Below are positions 1-11,795 of a DNA stretch of 64,000 bases, in pieces. Source of the DNA: Pelecanus crispus (taxonomy: Eukaryota; Chordata; Aves; Pelecaniformes; Pelecanidae); assembly GCF_030463565.1 (NCBI RefSeq), contig NC_134643.1:122370309-122434308 (forward strand), in the 5' to 3' direction. The position numbers and the translations under genes were made by a program. A model generated the notes under the pieces. The model was not told the DNA's origin. It did no database searches and saw nothing but the letters and a program-made list of their open reading frames with translations. Positions within the stretch are counted from its first letter, which is position 1. Each line of letters begins with the position of its first letter.

Positions 1-1633
1 GTGATAGTCCTGTCTTATCCATTATTTGCAGATTTCCATAAAGATCATTTTAATTTTTTATGAGGTATGTCCCCCATTTCTTTTCCCTTTTCACGGTCAT
101 TCTTACCGTGGCACATCTTGTTGACACATCAAGTAGTTCTGTTACATTTTTTGTCATAGCGCGGCACCTGAGAACCTCAGTTGTGGGCCAGAGTGCTACT
201 GCATTAGCTGCTCTACAAATGTAAAGTGAAAGACATTCCTCATGCTATGGAAGTTACTGTTCCAAGTGAGGTGAGGAGAATAAAAGAATACGTCGAGGCA
301 GTGTTAATCAGCACAGTTCAACAGAGTTAGCAGGCCAGCAGTGTTTTGGGTATTGTCATATTTTTGGGTAGAGGGTTTAGGTGTCGAGACAAAAGAGAGT
401 TCATGGAGAAGAGTTTTAGGGAAAATAATGAAGTAATTTGGCAGATATTTCCATGGAGTTAATCTAAAGCATGAGAAAAAGCATGCATGCTTGAAATTAA
501 GCTAGTAACTTCTTTGGCAACCTGAGTATGGGAGTTGGCATCTCATCAGTAGGAGGATAGGCCACAAAATGCCTTTAAAATGAGGACAGGAAGTTTGTAT
601 TTGTTGTACTCCGAAACCGGAAGGGAGCTAAAGGATCTTCAGAAAAAAATTAGAAGGGTCAGAACAATAATTTCAAGAGTGTCTCAAAGCACCATGCTGA
701 AAAAATATGAATGATGCAAGACTGGGTTGGTCAAGGAAAAGAATTCTGGATACAGTGAGAATCTGGGTGAACAAAGAGTCTCTTACAGAGGTTATACAAG
801 AAGATGTGGGGACCTCTAGAATGCCAGGATATGCAGGAAGGCTAGAGATTACTCGGGGAGTAGTTCTGACTGACAGGCTGAATGTTGCCTTAATCATGCC
901 CTGTGACAGGAGGCATTGCAGGATCTGTTGGTGGCTTTTGCTTTTTCTTTTGCAGGCAGAGAATAGCATGCTGTAGAGTTAAACACCCACAGGGAAATGT
1001 TACAGAAACAGGACACAAAATGGAGAGGGAGTTACAAAACAGAGTCTGAAATAGGAAGTTACAGGAATTAGCTGACTGAAGACAGTGAGTAATATAACAA
1101 AGTTGTTAAGCTACAGCCTTGAGGACTCCCCATGTTCAGCAAAGACAGGCATGTGTGAAGATGATTCGGTAATGTTCTTCAAGCAGTAATAGTATCTTTT
1201 CCCAGACCAGTTCTAAGATTCTTGTCGTGACTTAAAATGGTGTTTAATAGACAGAGTGAGCTACCTGAAATATAGTCAGAATCCTCTAAGACGATATTTG
1301 ATAAGAACAGCTGAAGTACATTTATTCACAGTGAGTCTTGAAACTCATCTGGCAGGGATCAGCATAAACCTGAACCACAGTGTAGTTATTAAAGAAGTAG
1401 CTCCTAGGAGCCTCAAATTAATGACGGAGGTTGGAAGGGGACATTCCATACTCTGGGGAAGGAGGGAAGGGTAGAGGAAAGCAGTAGGAAGAAGATGTGA
1501 AAGAAAGAAACACTTCAACTGAGGGAATACTGAGTATTGTCTCTAATTGTTGCAAATTAATATTACCAATAGTAAGCTAATAATCAGGTATTGTAGGCAT
1601 ACAAATGCATTAATACATAGTTTCATTTTCCAG
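1..1633. other. Sequence upstream of first visible IFNAR2 exon
   Basis: No coding exon could be recognised. The first visible IFNAR2 exon opens in phase 1, so an exon with the start codon must lie further 5'. I looked here for an ATG plus hydrophobic run ending at a phase-1 GT donor. The nearest candidate, an ATG at 242 before GTGAGG, has the wrong phase. This stretch is therefore probably IFNAR2 intron, with the first exon(s) and promoter outside the window. Confidence 0.5.
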
Positions 1634-1675
1634 TGTACATCAGCATTCTGTCTACAGCTTGTTGCAGCTTGCCTG
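1634..1675 (+). CDS. IFNAR2: IFNAR2 mini-exon, end of signal peptide
   Basis: A 42-nt exon between TTTTCCAG and GTAAGAG. Phase 1 at both ends. With a preceding g it reads V-YISILSTACCSLP, close to the VYISL stretch at the signal-peptide end of mammalian IFNAR2. The phase fits exactly into the next exon, giving P-E-R-C-L-G-G-P-P-C. Confidence 0.72.
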
Positions 1676-4600
1676 GTAAGAGTTTTTATTGTCTTTCAAA
1701 TGCTTTTCCTAACACAGTTCAAAAAACTTGCATATTTTCACCAAGCGTAATTTTAAAACTTTATGCTTTTTGAAGAAAGAACTTAATAGAAATATACTAC
1801 AGGAAGACAGTCCTTTGCATTGTTGTTTCTGTTGTGCTGAACTCTGTTCTGTGGTTGCTTTATTTTGGGGCAAATATTGGGCTGCTGTAATTGGGTTTAT
1901 TGATTAGAATGTTGCAATCTCACATTTGTTTGCCATTCACATTGGTGGGTTGTTTGGTTTTGGGGTTTTTTTCCCTTTCTAGAAAGATGTCTGGGAGGGC
2001 CGCCTTGCAACCTACGAATGGAATCTCGCAATTTTCAGCACATTTTGTCCTGGGAGGCAAACACTGATCCAACTGTGCCAACGTACTATCGTGTACTGTA
2101 CACTGACCGCAGGCAAGTCTTACTTTATAAGGCACAAATTTTACTTTTAATGTGTATCGACTCAAAATACTAAGGCTGGGGGTTTCTTGTTTGTTTGTCT
2201 GTTTTTCCACTCAGAAATGCATTCCCCCCCACCCCACCCCCATGCTTTCTTGTATCAGAGAATCCAGATAGATTATTTTGATCTTTTTTTTAACTTGTTT
2301 TGATTTACAGGAACTGGAAGACTGCTAAACAATGTTCAGATATTATACAACTCTCCTGTAATCTGACAGATGATTTTGAAGATTCTTTCACTCAGTATTC
2401 TGCATTGGTTCAGAGCTTCATAGGAACGAAAGTATTCAATTCTTCTGTACTTAATTTTATGCCATATACTGACAGTAAGTTCTCTGTCTGTATTTGCTCA
2501 TTTTAGTAGTTTTTATTCATAGCTGATGTATAAATGATATTCTGCTAGCTTCATAGTAAGACACTTCAAACTAACTTGGTGGGTAGCTTATTCCTTTATC
2601 TAAGAGAATATTAGTTTGTATATAATCTATCACATATCAGTTACAAGACATAGGATATATAGACAGCTTTCTAAAATTAATGGCTACAGTAGTTCTGATA
2701 AATGGACGAGGCTCTGGTTTTGAAATAAAATATATATATAAAAATATAGAGGAAATAGCATCGTGTCAAGCATTGACAAGCACAAAGTAAAAATCTCTGA
2801 GTGCATAAGATACCTAACTTAAAAAAAAAAAAAAAAAAAATCCAACGTTGTTTTTATGTCTTCAAGTAGTCAGTGTTAAGAGTTAAAGAAATACTATGTC
2901 TGCACTAGGTGTAGGGGAAGAGATTTGCTTGTTTGTTCATCAACTTGCTCTTCTCCCTTTCCTTGCTGAAAGAAGATCCTTATTAGCTGTGGCATCTTAT
3001 GACAGAGGTGGCTTCACCCTTAGTTGTGCTTAGTATTCGGTTTTGAAGTAACAGAGACAGAGATTGAGGAACAACTGGAGGACTGTGGAGGAGAAATAGG
3101 TCGTATTACCTCTGAATTCAGCACAGAGGTAGCCGCTGCTGTGTCCACTTATAGTCTCAGAAATTATGAAATATTGGAGGGCATGGGGAGAACAGCCACA
3201 AGGATAACTGAAGAATTTGAGAGCATCCTTCTGTGGTGGAGGCCTTCAGTCTTTCAGCAGTTAGTTTATTAAAGATCAGAAGGTGCATTGACCACTAGTT
3301 AATACAATGGCAGGCTTCTTCACTCTTGTAAACAAAACATAACAGCATGCCCTGACTGGCAGCTGAAGCTAGATAAATTTTAGTTAGGAACAAGAGGCAT
3401 ATTTTGAATTGACCACTGGAACAAACTGTCAGGTGCTCCGACTGTCTGTCACTGGCAACTGGTAAATTGAAATTGGATGTTTTGCTAGTAGTTCTCTAGC
3501 TCAAATCATAAGCAATTGAGTGAAGTCATGCTTTCCAGGGCACGGGACTTAGATGAACCCTGTAGTCCTTTTTTGTTTTACAGTACCTGAATAGGAACTG
3601 TAGCCCTATAAATATTCTGAGATATTTCCCTACTGGGTGTAGCTGATATGTACCTTCAGATACCTGTGGTGGAATCTCACTCCTGTTGACAGATGGATTG
3701 AACAAAGACAGAAAAGCTGCATAACAAAGAGCCAGAAGAACAACCACATTTGACTGTAAACAGATTTAAGCTAATGTTTATTTGTAACTTAAAACATGAG
3801 AAAGGAGTAAGTGTGCAACCATTTGACTAGGACATGCTTTCCTGTTTGAGAGTAGATGAAAACTCACATTTGTTCAAAGTATTAATTTTTTTTTTCTTTT
3901 TTTTTTTTTTTTTCCCTTTCTACCCTATTTCAGGAACAGAAGTAGTTAGCAAATGAGTATTGCTTTTTTTGATTTTGCAGAGGTTGGCAAACCAGTCTTC
4001 ACCTTGATCAAAATGTACATGCTTCTGGAAAAGACAAAAGTGAAATGCAAACTCTAAATGTTCATGTTTTTTCCCCCACAATGTACTACACAGAAATGGA
4101 GGATTATGGAGATAGTTTGTTCTCACACCATTTTTCAACATTCCTACTTCTTTCCTGTGTTGGAGGAAAGAAGATCTTAGGCTTGATTCGCTACAGAAGT
4201 TCCTCTGATCTTGATGGATGTGTAGTTTTGGAGAGAGGAGACAATTAGTGTGCCTGGCTCTTCAGACACACATTCTGAGGACCTAAACTTGGGAGATTAC
4301 TTTGAACTCAATGGAAGTCTCTCAGAAGCATAACTATGTTTTGCTAGGTCCTCTGTCCTACTGTCAGTAGAGTTTTTAGTCTTTGGAGCTCAGCTGTCAT
4401 GTTTAGACCTATAGCCTTCCTTGCAACCCATATGAATATGTGTAGGGCTACACAAGACTGAATTTCTACAGACTCCTTCCAGAGAGTGACTAGAAGGTCA
4501 TGATGAGCAAGAAAGTAACCAGCTTTTCCTATGCATTAACCTCAGCTTTCCTCGCAAATACATAAAAAGCTCTCATCTCTGTGGAGCTGAAGCAAAGCCT

Positions 4601-7600
4601 CTGCCACCTTTTTGCTTCTTCCCTCCCCTCCACTGCTTTCTGTTTTTGAAATCTAGTCATGTGGGAAAAGATCGTTTGACTGTGGAACTTAAATGTTGCA
4701 AGGCCTTGTGGATTTACAACAGTGACATACTCTGGAATCTGATTAGTCAGCTATATATCTGTCACCGAAATAGAATTGGTACTGAATACATAGTGTATAT
4801 TTTTTCCATCTTTTTTTTTTTCTCTTTTCTTTTTTTTCAATAGCATCCCTGGGACCACCAGAAGTTAATATCAGTTCCTGTCTAAACTGCATAAATGTCA
4901 CCATAAAGCTGCCAACCTCTTATTTCAGAAAAAATGAAAAGCTAATGTCTTTAATTGATATATATCAAGAACTTGATTATGATATAACACTGAAAACACT
5001 TGATGGAGAGCATAAGGTAAAAAACTTCTTGTTTTATTTGTGCTTTAGGGGAGAAATACAGAAAGCATAAAATGGCTCTGATGGTTAGCAGATTCACAGA
5101 AGCAAATATGTGAATAGAAGATACTTAGAAGAAAACAAAGAGAATGGCCAACATAATCTTAGCTTCCTTTTACTGCAGAGAAGCAGACCTAGAAGAAGAA
5201 TACTAGTTGTCCTGTATCCTTACTTGAAATAAAGCACAGGGCACTGGCTCAAGTGATTATTCTCTGGGAAGACAAGGGAGAGACAGTTAGCGGAAACTAC
5301 TAGCAGGTGTATGCACAAGCGATAGGAAAATACGTTTAGAAAGCAGTTCAGTAGTTTTCTGTCAAACTGGAAGAATGTATCCAGTTAGTTTCTGAAACAA
5401 CCTATTCTGGGTCTGGTACTATTTACATTTTTTTTTTCTTTTTTGTATGCTGAAATAGAGAGGTAGACAGACATGATTAAAACAATAGGAGATAATTCAA
5501 TAAGGACCAATGCAAGGCATAACACTTCAGAATAATAAGGCGTTACACTTAAGAATAATTGTGCAATAAGTAGAGTGGTAACAGCCACACAGGCAGCAGT
5601 TTTGTCAGAAAGGATGAGAGCATTCTATAATATTACAAGCTAAACGTGACTTGCGTGTTGCTGAGAGATCAAAAAAAATCCTATTTTTACATACTCGGTA
5701 CTTGTGAAGCCCACCTACCCTGCACCAGTCTGGGGTTCAGAAAAGGCACGGACCAGTTGAGCAGGATCCAAAAAGGAACAGTGAGGACTGTGCGGGATCC
5801 TGACACATGACCTGTGAGGAAATGCTGGAATAATAGAGGATGGCTTAGTGTAAGCAAGCAAAGCACAGTCAGAGGCCAGAGTCTCTGAGTATGTAAATGT
5901 TTACTACAAAAGAGGAGGAAATAAACCATTCACTGTGACTGTGACCAAAAACAGTGAAGTGAAATTGGCAGTTGTTCAGACTTTAGGTTAAACATCAAGA
6001 GAGACATTAATACCTGGGCTGGCAAAGCACTGGAATAAGTTGCCTAACTAGAGTGTGGACTACCTGTACTGGAAGTTTTGAACAGCAGGTCAGACAGGTA
6101 CCAGTTAGGAATTTAATCTAACTCATTCTGCCATGAGTCACAGAAGAAGGACCACAACTTGCCTGCCATGGGTATTTTTCTTCCTGGTTTCTGAATCAGA
6201 ATATCACTTGCAGTTTCAAATCTGTAGAATCTATGTGAGGCTACTTCAAGGGGACATATAGTGACCAACAGTTGGAGGCACAAGGCAATTTGTCTTTGAT
6301 AATACGATATTTTGCGAACGGATGTAAGGTAGACATCTTGACATCAGCTAGAACTAGAGATGAAGCAGTTGTCTAGGTAAACTCCTGAGTTACTGTGTCA
6401 GTTTTTGCAGTTTCACATGCTACTGCATTTCTCTGAAATAGCTGTAATGTTTTATCAGTGGCTGGGGATCTCTTTTTCAGCAAATAGCTAACTTTAAAAC
6501 ATTGTCTTTCATGGCAGAGGCCACCTGAGAAAACCACTGAAGAAACTTTTAATACTGTCATTGAAGAATTGTATCCAAGTAGAAATTACTGTGTGTCTGT
6601 TATGGTCACTGCATCTCTAAACAAACATTCCATCCCATCAGCCTGGAAATGTGTAACTGCAAACTCTATAGCTCAAGAAGGTAACTGTGCTGTGGTGCAG
6701 GAATGGATTATCTGACTTGATTATGTGCAAGTGTTTTATTTTTATGTAGGAAGATTTACAAGCCAATTAATCCTAAAAATAATAGGAGTGATAAACATTG
6801 TGGAGATTTATAAGTGAAATATGAAACCCCATCCACTTCGGGGCTACAAATCTATTGTTAATCCTGTGAGCCATACAAATCTCCACTAACTGCCTAAATA
6901 GTTATCAAAGATGGTGTAATTTCTTTTTTAATCCCTGAATCTAATTTGAGATTTGGTCTTGTTTTGACTTTGGACCAGATGACCTCCAGAGGTCCCTTCT
7001 AACCAAAATAATTCTGTGATTCTGAATAGCTATTCTGAATGTGAAATATGAAATGTGGTCATTGGAAACTTCATTCATGTATGTTTGTTTGGTTGGTTTT
7101 TTTCACTTGCAGATTATCGTACAGTTGCAATCGCAGGTGCTGTGTGTTTCTCACTGGTGTTAGCTGGTGCCCTGAAGTGTGTGTATGCAGGGGGTTATGT
7201 TCTTGTAAAAAAACCACTTCCACGTACCTTGGTATGTAATAATTCTCAAATTTAACCTTCCTGGTTGGGAGGAGGAGGTTTACAATCTGAAATTTATAGT
7301 CCTGTGTGTTAGGTACAAGTTATCTAAGTACATACAATGTTTTAATTTGCAGTTTACCTATGTCAAAGATAGTCTATAGGCTGCTAAATCTTGTCTGTTC
7401 TGTGGAGCAAATATTCAGTCTTTTTCAAAACCATTTCTTGCTACTTCTGTGACAAGTTACAGAGATAGAGGTGTGATCCGGATGGTTGTTGGAAATGATC
7501 TCGCACACAACAAATAACAACTTACTCTCAATTCACCTCAGCAAGGAGACAAAGGACAGACCATTGTAGATGAGACAGTGCTTTGAGGAAGCAGTCTTTA

Positions 7601-9967
7601 AAGCATGTTGTTTCTCAGGTTTCCTGAGTCTGCTTTGTAACATCAACAGTAGCTTCTCAGTCAAAGGAAAAATCCTCTTTACTGAAATCAGATATACCTC
7701 GCAGGTCCCCAACCTTCCAGTTTCATATGTATCTCATACCATAGATTGGGATGCAGTTATGTGCAGATATGTCCCTGCCAGAAAAGTGTCCTAGTTTTTA
7801 GTTCCAGAGCTGTCACTAGCAAGTTCAGGATCACTTTTCTGGGTAGCCTGATGTCTGTCTTCCTTCTCCAGTCTCGGTAATGATTTATTACTATATTCTG
7901 TTACAATCAGGGATTAGTGAAAAGGATGCCTGATAGTGGAAAACTTAGTAGGAAGAAAAGGGTATTGATATGCAAGTTATCTCTGCCAGAATCTAGAGCT
8001 GGCACAGTATCTTAGAAACTAACTCCTGGACCAGGCTGTCATAATTACCCAAATATTGGAGTTGAATGAAAACAAAAAGCAAAGGAAAAGAAAGGAAACA
8101 GTATAGCTCTGGAAGAAAACTTACTCAAGGTGGGGGCAGGGGGGAGGATGGGCACATACACAAGGCAAACAGTACCTGCATTGCCTTCCAAATGCTAAGC
8201 TATTCTCAGTAGTTGCACATAGTGATTGGCAAAAAAGTCCATGATTAAGGAAGACTACTTAAGGAAGAAAGAAAGGTAACGGTAATATATGACTCAAATT
8301 GTTCCACTATTTTGAATAAAATAATCTTTCTTTGACTTTTTCTGTGATCAAGTGTCATGTTTTAGCACTTGAGGAAGCTAGTCCTGAGTCAGCTAACTTA
8401 ACAGGAAGAGAAGAGGCTGAACTGCCACTAAATTTCGAGCAAAAATAACAAGATTCCTGGGACTTGTTTCTGTCCATCTTTGCTTGCTTGGTTTTTGGGG
8501 GGGTTTTTTGTTTGTTTTTAATAGTCTCTGACTTCTTTTATGTTTAATTCTATGGGGTTTTTCAGCATAAATATTTTCCATTTTCTACAAACATATCCAG
8601 AGCAGATTGGTATCAACATTTTCTAAGACTTTTTCCCTCATGTTTCTGTCCTTTGCTACCTCGTTACCTTCATATCCCTAAGATTGCTGAATGTGACTTT
8701 GCGAAGTAGTGTCTAAGGTTATTTTTTTTACTGTCAACATTTTCCACCAATGCTTCAAATATTCAATAATCCTCAGAAGTGCCGAGTAAAGCTGAAAAAA
8801 TGAGACTTAAGATGTTATACAGTTCATTGCTTCAAATGGTATATTTCTAAAGGACATTAAAATTGATCATCCATATAAGGCTTCTCTTTCGCATGGTAAT
8901 TGCAAGAGCTAATAGAGAGTTGCAAGACTCACCTCGGGTTTAAGATGTGTTTCTAAAATGAGCTATGAGTCTTAGAAAGATATGTCAAAAATTAGAATTA
9001 AAACATTTCATACCTGACACTGTTTGGCACTAGTGTCATTTCTTTGAGGCTGTCCAATTCTGTGTGCCTTCATTTGTAGTGAAGGCTATCGTATTCACAG
9101 GAATGGAGAAGAGAGAACAATCCTAGATGACCTGAACTCTGCAGAAAAAGCCAGAAGTGTGGCATAGAGGGAATCATTTGTTTGACAACCTCATCATTGG
9201 GGGTATTTTTTTCATATTTTTCTGTGCATGTGTGCAAATTTGGCTGATTTTCTTTTTAACTCACTTTGCTCTTTTAGGTATTCATCAGAACGTTAGCCTA
9301 TTCACCTTGCACATTTGAATCTGAAAAAATAGCCTTTGTAGAGATCATCTACAAAGAGCTTAAAAAAAAGGCAAATGAATCCAGTGGTGGTGTCAGTGAT
9401 GAAGATGACAGCGATGACAGTGACAACGATGCCATAAGTAATCATGACTATACAAGACGTGATATGATAAGTAGAGTACCTCATTCCTCTGAGACGCCAG
9501 ATGTATTTGTGCAGTATGCTACAAATAATGCATGCAACAACAGCAGCAGCCAGGCAAGTGAAAATCCAGACACTGACCCAGAAGATTTTGAAGAGCATGA
9601 GGTGGACGTTGAAGAAGACAAAGACGCAAGTCATGAGTTACTTAATCCTTTCTCTGAGGCAGACTGTAACTATTCTTCTAGGCAAAGGAGCAGTGCTTGC
9701 TTTACCATTAACTTAAAAACTGTGCTGTTGGGAGCCTCTGAAGAGAACGTGGATAGTTCTGCGGCTCTGCTTTCCTCTCAGGATGATGCAGTTGACTGGC
9801 AATGTACTCGTGCTTTGGAATCAGAACTCCTGGATGACACACTAAGTGTGCAGAAACCGCACTGTCGTAACGGCTCTCGTGAATGGCAAAATTCCTCTCG
9901 TTCATCTGATGAAAGTGACTCATCAGATTCAGATATGGACCAAAAAACTGAATACATAAGAAGATGA
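1634..9967 (+). CDS. IFNAR2: Interferon alpha/beta receptor 2, 5' partial, seven visible exons
   Basis: High-affinity chain of the type I interferon receptor, a single-pass plasma-membrane protein that binds JAK1 and recruits STAT2. Exons: 1634-1675, 1983-2112, 2311-2474, 4844-5016, 6518-6680, 7113-7231, 9278-9967. They join in one frame for 492 codons plus stop. Order of parts: end of signal peptide (VYIS, as in mammalian IFNAR2), FNIII domain D1 (CNLRMESRNFQHILSWE), D2 starting at LGPPEVN, a transmembrane helix, then a long acidic tail. The tail keeps a STAT2-docking-like block (FTINLKTVLLG) and ends SDMDQKTEYIRR, matching the mammalian Tyr-containing C-terminus. One intron uses a GC donor. 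The start codon is missing from the window. IL10RB follows 1.85 kb downstream on the same strand. Identity is secure; exact exon edges are hand-called. Confidence 0.93.
1983..2112 (+). CDS. IFNAR2: IFNAR2 exon, FNIII D1 first half
   Basis: Acceptor CTTTCTAG. The 130-nt exon encodes GGPPCNLRMESRNFQHILSW and onward to YRVLYTDR. It ends in phase 2 at CAG followed by GCAAGT, a GC donor rather than GT. The only good GT nearby would break the frame to the next exon. Confidence 0.88.
2113..2310 (+). other. IFNAR2: Non-canonical GC-AG intron of IFNAR2
   Basis: The 198-nt intron starts GCAAGT after CAG and ends TTTACAG. Apart from the GC it is a consensus donor, and it is the only choice joining TDR to RNW in frame. 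Confidence 0.8.
2311..2474 (+). CDS. IFNAR2: IFNAR2 exon, FNIII D1 second half
   Basis: Acceptor TGATTTACAG, donor GTAAGT, 164 nt, ends in phase 1. Encodes NWKTAKQCSDIIQLSCNLTD and onward to LNFMPYTD. It contains the paired cysteines of D1 and an NLTD motif comparable to the mammalian CDLTDEW region. Confidence 0.92.
4844..5016 (+). CDS. IFNAR2: IFNAR2 exon, FNIII D2 first half
   Basis: Acceptor is a long polypyrimidine run ending CAATAG; donor GTAAAA; 173 nt; ends in phase 0. Encodes SLGPPEVNISSCLNCINVTI and onward to TLKTLDGEHK. The GPP signature opens domain 2 in CRF2 receptors. Confidence 0.92.
5690..6130 (+). mobile_element. Degenerate CR1 LINE fragment in IFNAR2 intron
   Basis: The order of phrases follows a CR1 3' region: GTGAAGCCCACCT, CCAGTTGAGCAGGATCC, ACATGACCTGTGAGGAAATGC, then GCAAAGCACTGGAATAAGTTG. 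It is heavily mutated and has no intact frame, so it is an old copy. Confidence 0.55.
6518..6680 (+). CDS. IFNAR2: IFNAR2 exon, FNIII D2 second half
   Basis: Acceptor ATGGCAG, donor GTAACT, 163 nt, ends in phase 1. Encodes LYPSRNYCVSVMVTAS and SAWKCVTANS, matching NTNYCVSVYLEHS and PLKCTLL of mammalian IFNAR2, including the D2 cysteine pair. Confidence 0.92.
6969..7024 (+). mobile_element. Short CR1 3' tail
   Basis: TTGGACCAGATGACCTCCAG, then AGGTCCCTTCTAACC and ATTCTGTGATTCTG, is the terminal part of CR1 with its octamer tail. It lies about 90 bp before the IFNAR2 transmembrane exon. Confidence 0.8.
7113..7231 (+). CDS. IFNAR2: IFNAR2 exon, transmembrane segment
   Basis: Acceptor CACTTGCAG, donor GTATGT, 119 nt, ends in phase 0. 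Encodes DYRT, a hydrophobic helix (VAIAGAVCFSLVLAGALKCV), then YVLVKKPLPRTL, the start of the cytoplasmic JAK1-binding box region (compare ICLRNSLPKVLNF in mammals). Confidence 0.92.
9278..9967 (+). CDS. IFNAR2: IFNAR2 last coding exon, cytoplasmic tail
   Basis: Acceptor CTCTTTTAG; 229 codons to TGA at 9965-9967. The tail has a strongly acidic stretch (SDEDDSDDSDND), scattered tyrosines (HDYT, VQYA, CNYSS), a block FTINLKTVLLG resembling the mammalian STAT2-binding segment (ITFNVDLNSVFL), and a Ser/Asp-rich C-terminus ending EYIRR (GYIMR in human). Confidence 0.95.
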   Translation, partial: VFIRTLAYSPCTFESEKIAFVEIIYKELKKKANESSGGVSDEDDSDDSDNDAISNHDYTRRDMISRVPHSSETPDVFVQYATNNACNNSSSQASENPDTDPEDFEEHEVDVEEDKDASHELLNPFSEADCNYSSRQRSSACFTINLKTVLLGASEENVDSSAALLSSQDDAVDWQCTRALESELLDDTLSVQKPHCRNGSREWQNSSRSSDESDSSDSDMDQKTEYIRR

Positions 9968-11454
9968 ATAATTGAGAACCACTATTACTTTATAACATAC
10001 CACTTGATGTTGTTTAACTTTATTTCTGGACTCAACACAGAGAGGTTTTTTTTTCCTTTTTTTTAACATTCTGTGAATATATGTCTGAACATGAAAAATA
10101 TACAACATTCATTTCTAACAAACACTTCTCTCATCTCTCCAAGTTTCTCCAGGTATGGTTCAGGTTGGATTATCTGCAGAGAAGCAGGAATGACTGTTCA
10201 GATGCAGCAGGAAGAGTCATCATTTCATTTTGCAGTTTGATAGTGAACTATACCTTTTAGCTATTACAAAGTAAATCAAGGCATTAAATGTACCTTTTTA
10301 TAACTTTTTATATGATTTTGTGCAATTATTGAATACTACACTTTAAAAAAAATCTTTTTATGACATTTAAAAGTTACTGCAGTGTACAGTTACACTTTAA
10401 CATTTGTGCTTCATAAAAAGAAACTTTTTCATATCCCTGTCTGAATTTTTACTGTGGCTCCTACATGCCTTTGAAAAGCTGCATGAGTTAGCCTGTGAAG
10501 AATTTACTCCTTATGGGATGGCTTTTAGGTATCCCATAGCTGAAAAAACTCAACTTTTTTTACCTTATGTTGAGCTGCTTAAGTACTGTTTTTCTGCCCA
10601 CAAGCGGTTGCTGGCTGCCATGAGTGGCAGTCATTCTTTTGGTCACGATAGCTGAGAGTGATTTCTAAGGTGCTGGAAGATACTCTGCTGCTGCACTACT
10701 GTTGAGAAGTAAGTAAGTGTAAGTACCTGACAGCTTGGATCTTGACAGGTTAATTATTTGCAGATTTATGCATCCGTAGAATTAGCGGATGAAACTTCTG
10801 CCCGCGGTGACCCTGTAACGCTCCTCTGTACAGCGCAGTTGGTGTGCACCTCTCCACGCTGGTAAAAGCCAGGGCAATCGCCGAGGTGTAAGCGAAGGCA
10901 GTGGGGCTGTGCCCATCCCAGGGAAGGCCAAACCTGCCTCGTAGCCTCGTTTAATAACGGGAGGCGATAAATGGGCCAGAAACAAATGTATTGAACCCCC
11001 ACAGAGCACTGGTATTTCCAGTTGGCAACAGTAATAGCTTGAGAAAGAACCCTTTTTACCCTGTGGATAATAAAGCAGCTCCCTCCTTCCCCCAAGTGTG
11101 TGCTGGTTTTGATCAGGGAGCGCTGGATGTTCTGGTAGATGTTCTTGATCTGGATGTTCTTGGCAGATCCCGAAGGCAGGAGATAAACTTTTCCTCGGGG
11201 AACATTTGTATTGCCGGCAGCGGGAGTTGCGCTCCAGATGGGGTTTGATGCTCTGCCTCGTCTGACGTCTGTTTATGCATTATGTATTTAAGCACTTCAT
11301 GCTGGCCTCCCCTCGCCTGTCTTCCCAGCTGCCGGGCTGCGCGCCGAAAACGCGCCTGGGAGATGACCGAGTATCCAAGCCGCCAGGCAGCGCTGATATA
11401 TTTTTTAAAATTTTTTAAAATTTAAAAAAAAAAATTTTTAGATTTTTTAAAAAC
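9968..11454 (+). other. IFNAR2 3'UTR and IFNAR2-IL10RB spacer
   Basis: IFNAR2 3'UTR starts at 9968. Possible poly(A) signals are ATTAAA at 10283-10288 and AATAAA at 11069-11074; neither can be proven. The spacer closes with an almost pure A/T tract at 11395-11453 directly against the IL10RB CpG island. No other gene was seen. Confidence 0.55.
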
Positions 11455-11762
11455 GCAGCACCGATGCACGCCTTTCCGAGCCGGGGGGGGGGGGGGAAGG
11501 CTCGGGTGCTGGGTGTGCTCCTTGTGGAACGGGGCACGCAGCCGTGGCGAGGGGGGGAGGCTTTGGGGAGGGCTGGGGTGATGTTCCCCACCCACCCCAC
11601 CCCACCCCTCCCGGCGCTCGGAAGCGGTCCGCCCCCTCGGCGGAGGGTGGAGCCCCGCGGCCCGGGGCGGCCGCCGTGCCCGCACACCCCGCCCCGCCGC
11701 GGGAAGGCGGAAGGGTTTGGGGGCGGCCCCGCTCCCCGCCTGCCAGGGCAGCGTCCGGTGCC

Positions 11763-11795
11763 ATGGAGCGGCGGCGGCGGCACCTCCGCTGCTGA
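11763..11795 (+). other. Short upstream ORF before IL10RB start
   Basis: GCCATGG context, then ten codons (MERRRRHLRC) and TGA. It stops 24 nt before the main ATG. Whether it lies in the mRNA depends on the transcription start, which cannot be seen. Confidence 0.4.

Noticed and set aside
242-272. MLWKLLFQV followed by GTGAGG as the IFNAR2 first exon
   Set aside because: The donor phase does not fit the mini-exon at 1634 and would put the following exons out of frame.
9302-9634. Minus-strand 110-codon hydrophobic frame
   Set aside because: It is the antisense shadow of the acidic IFNAR2 tail exon.
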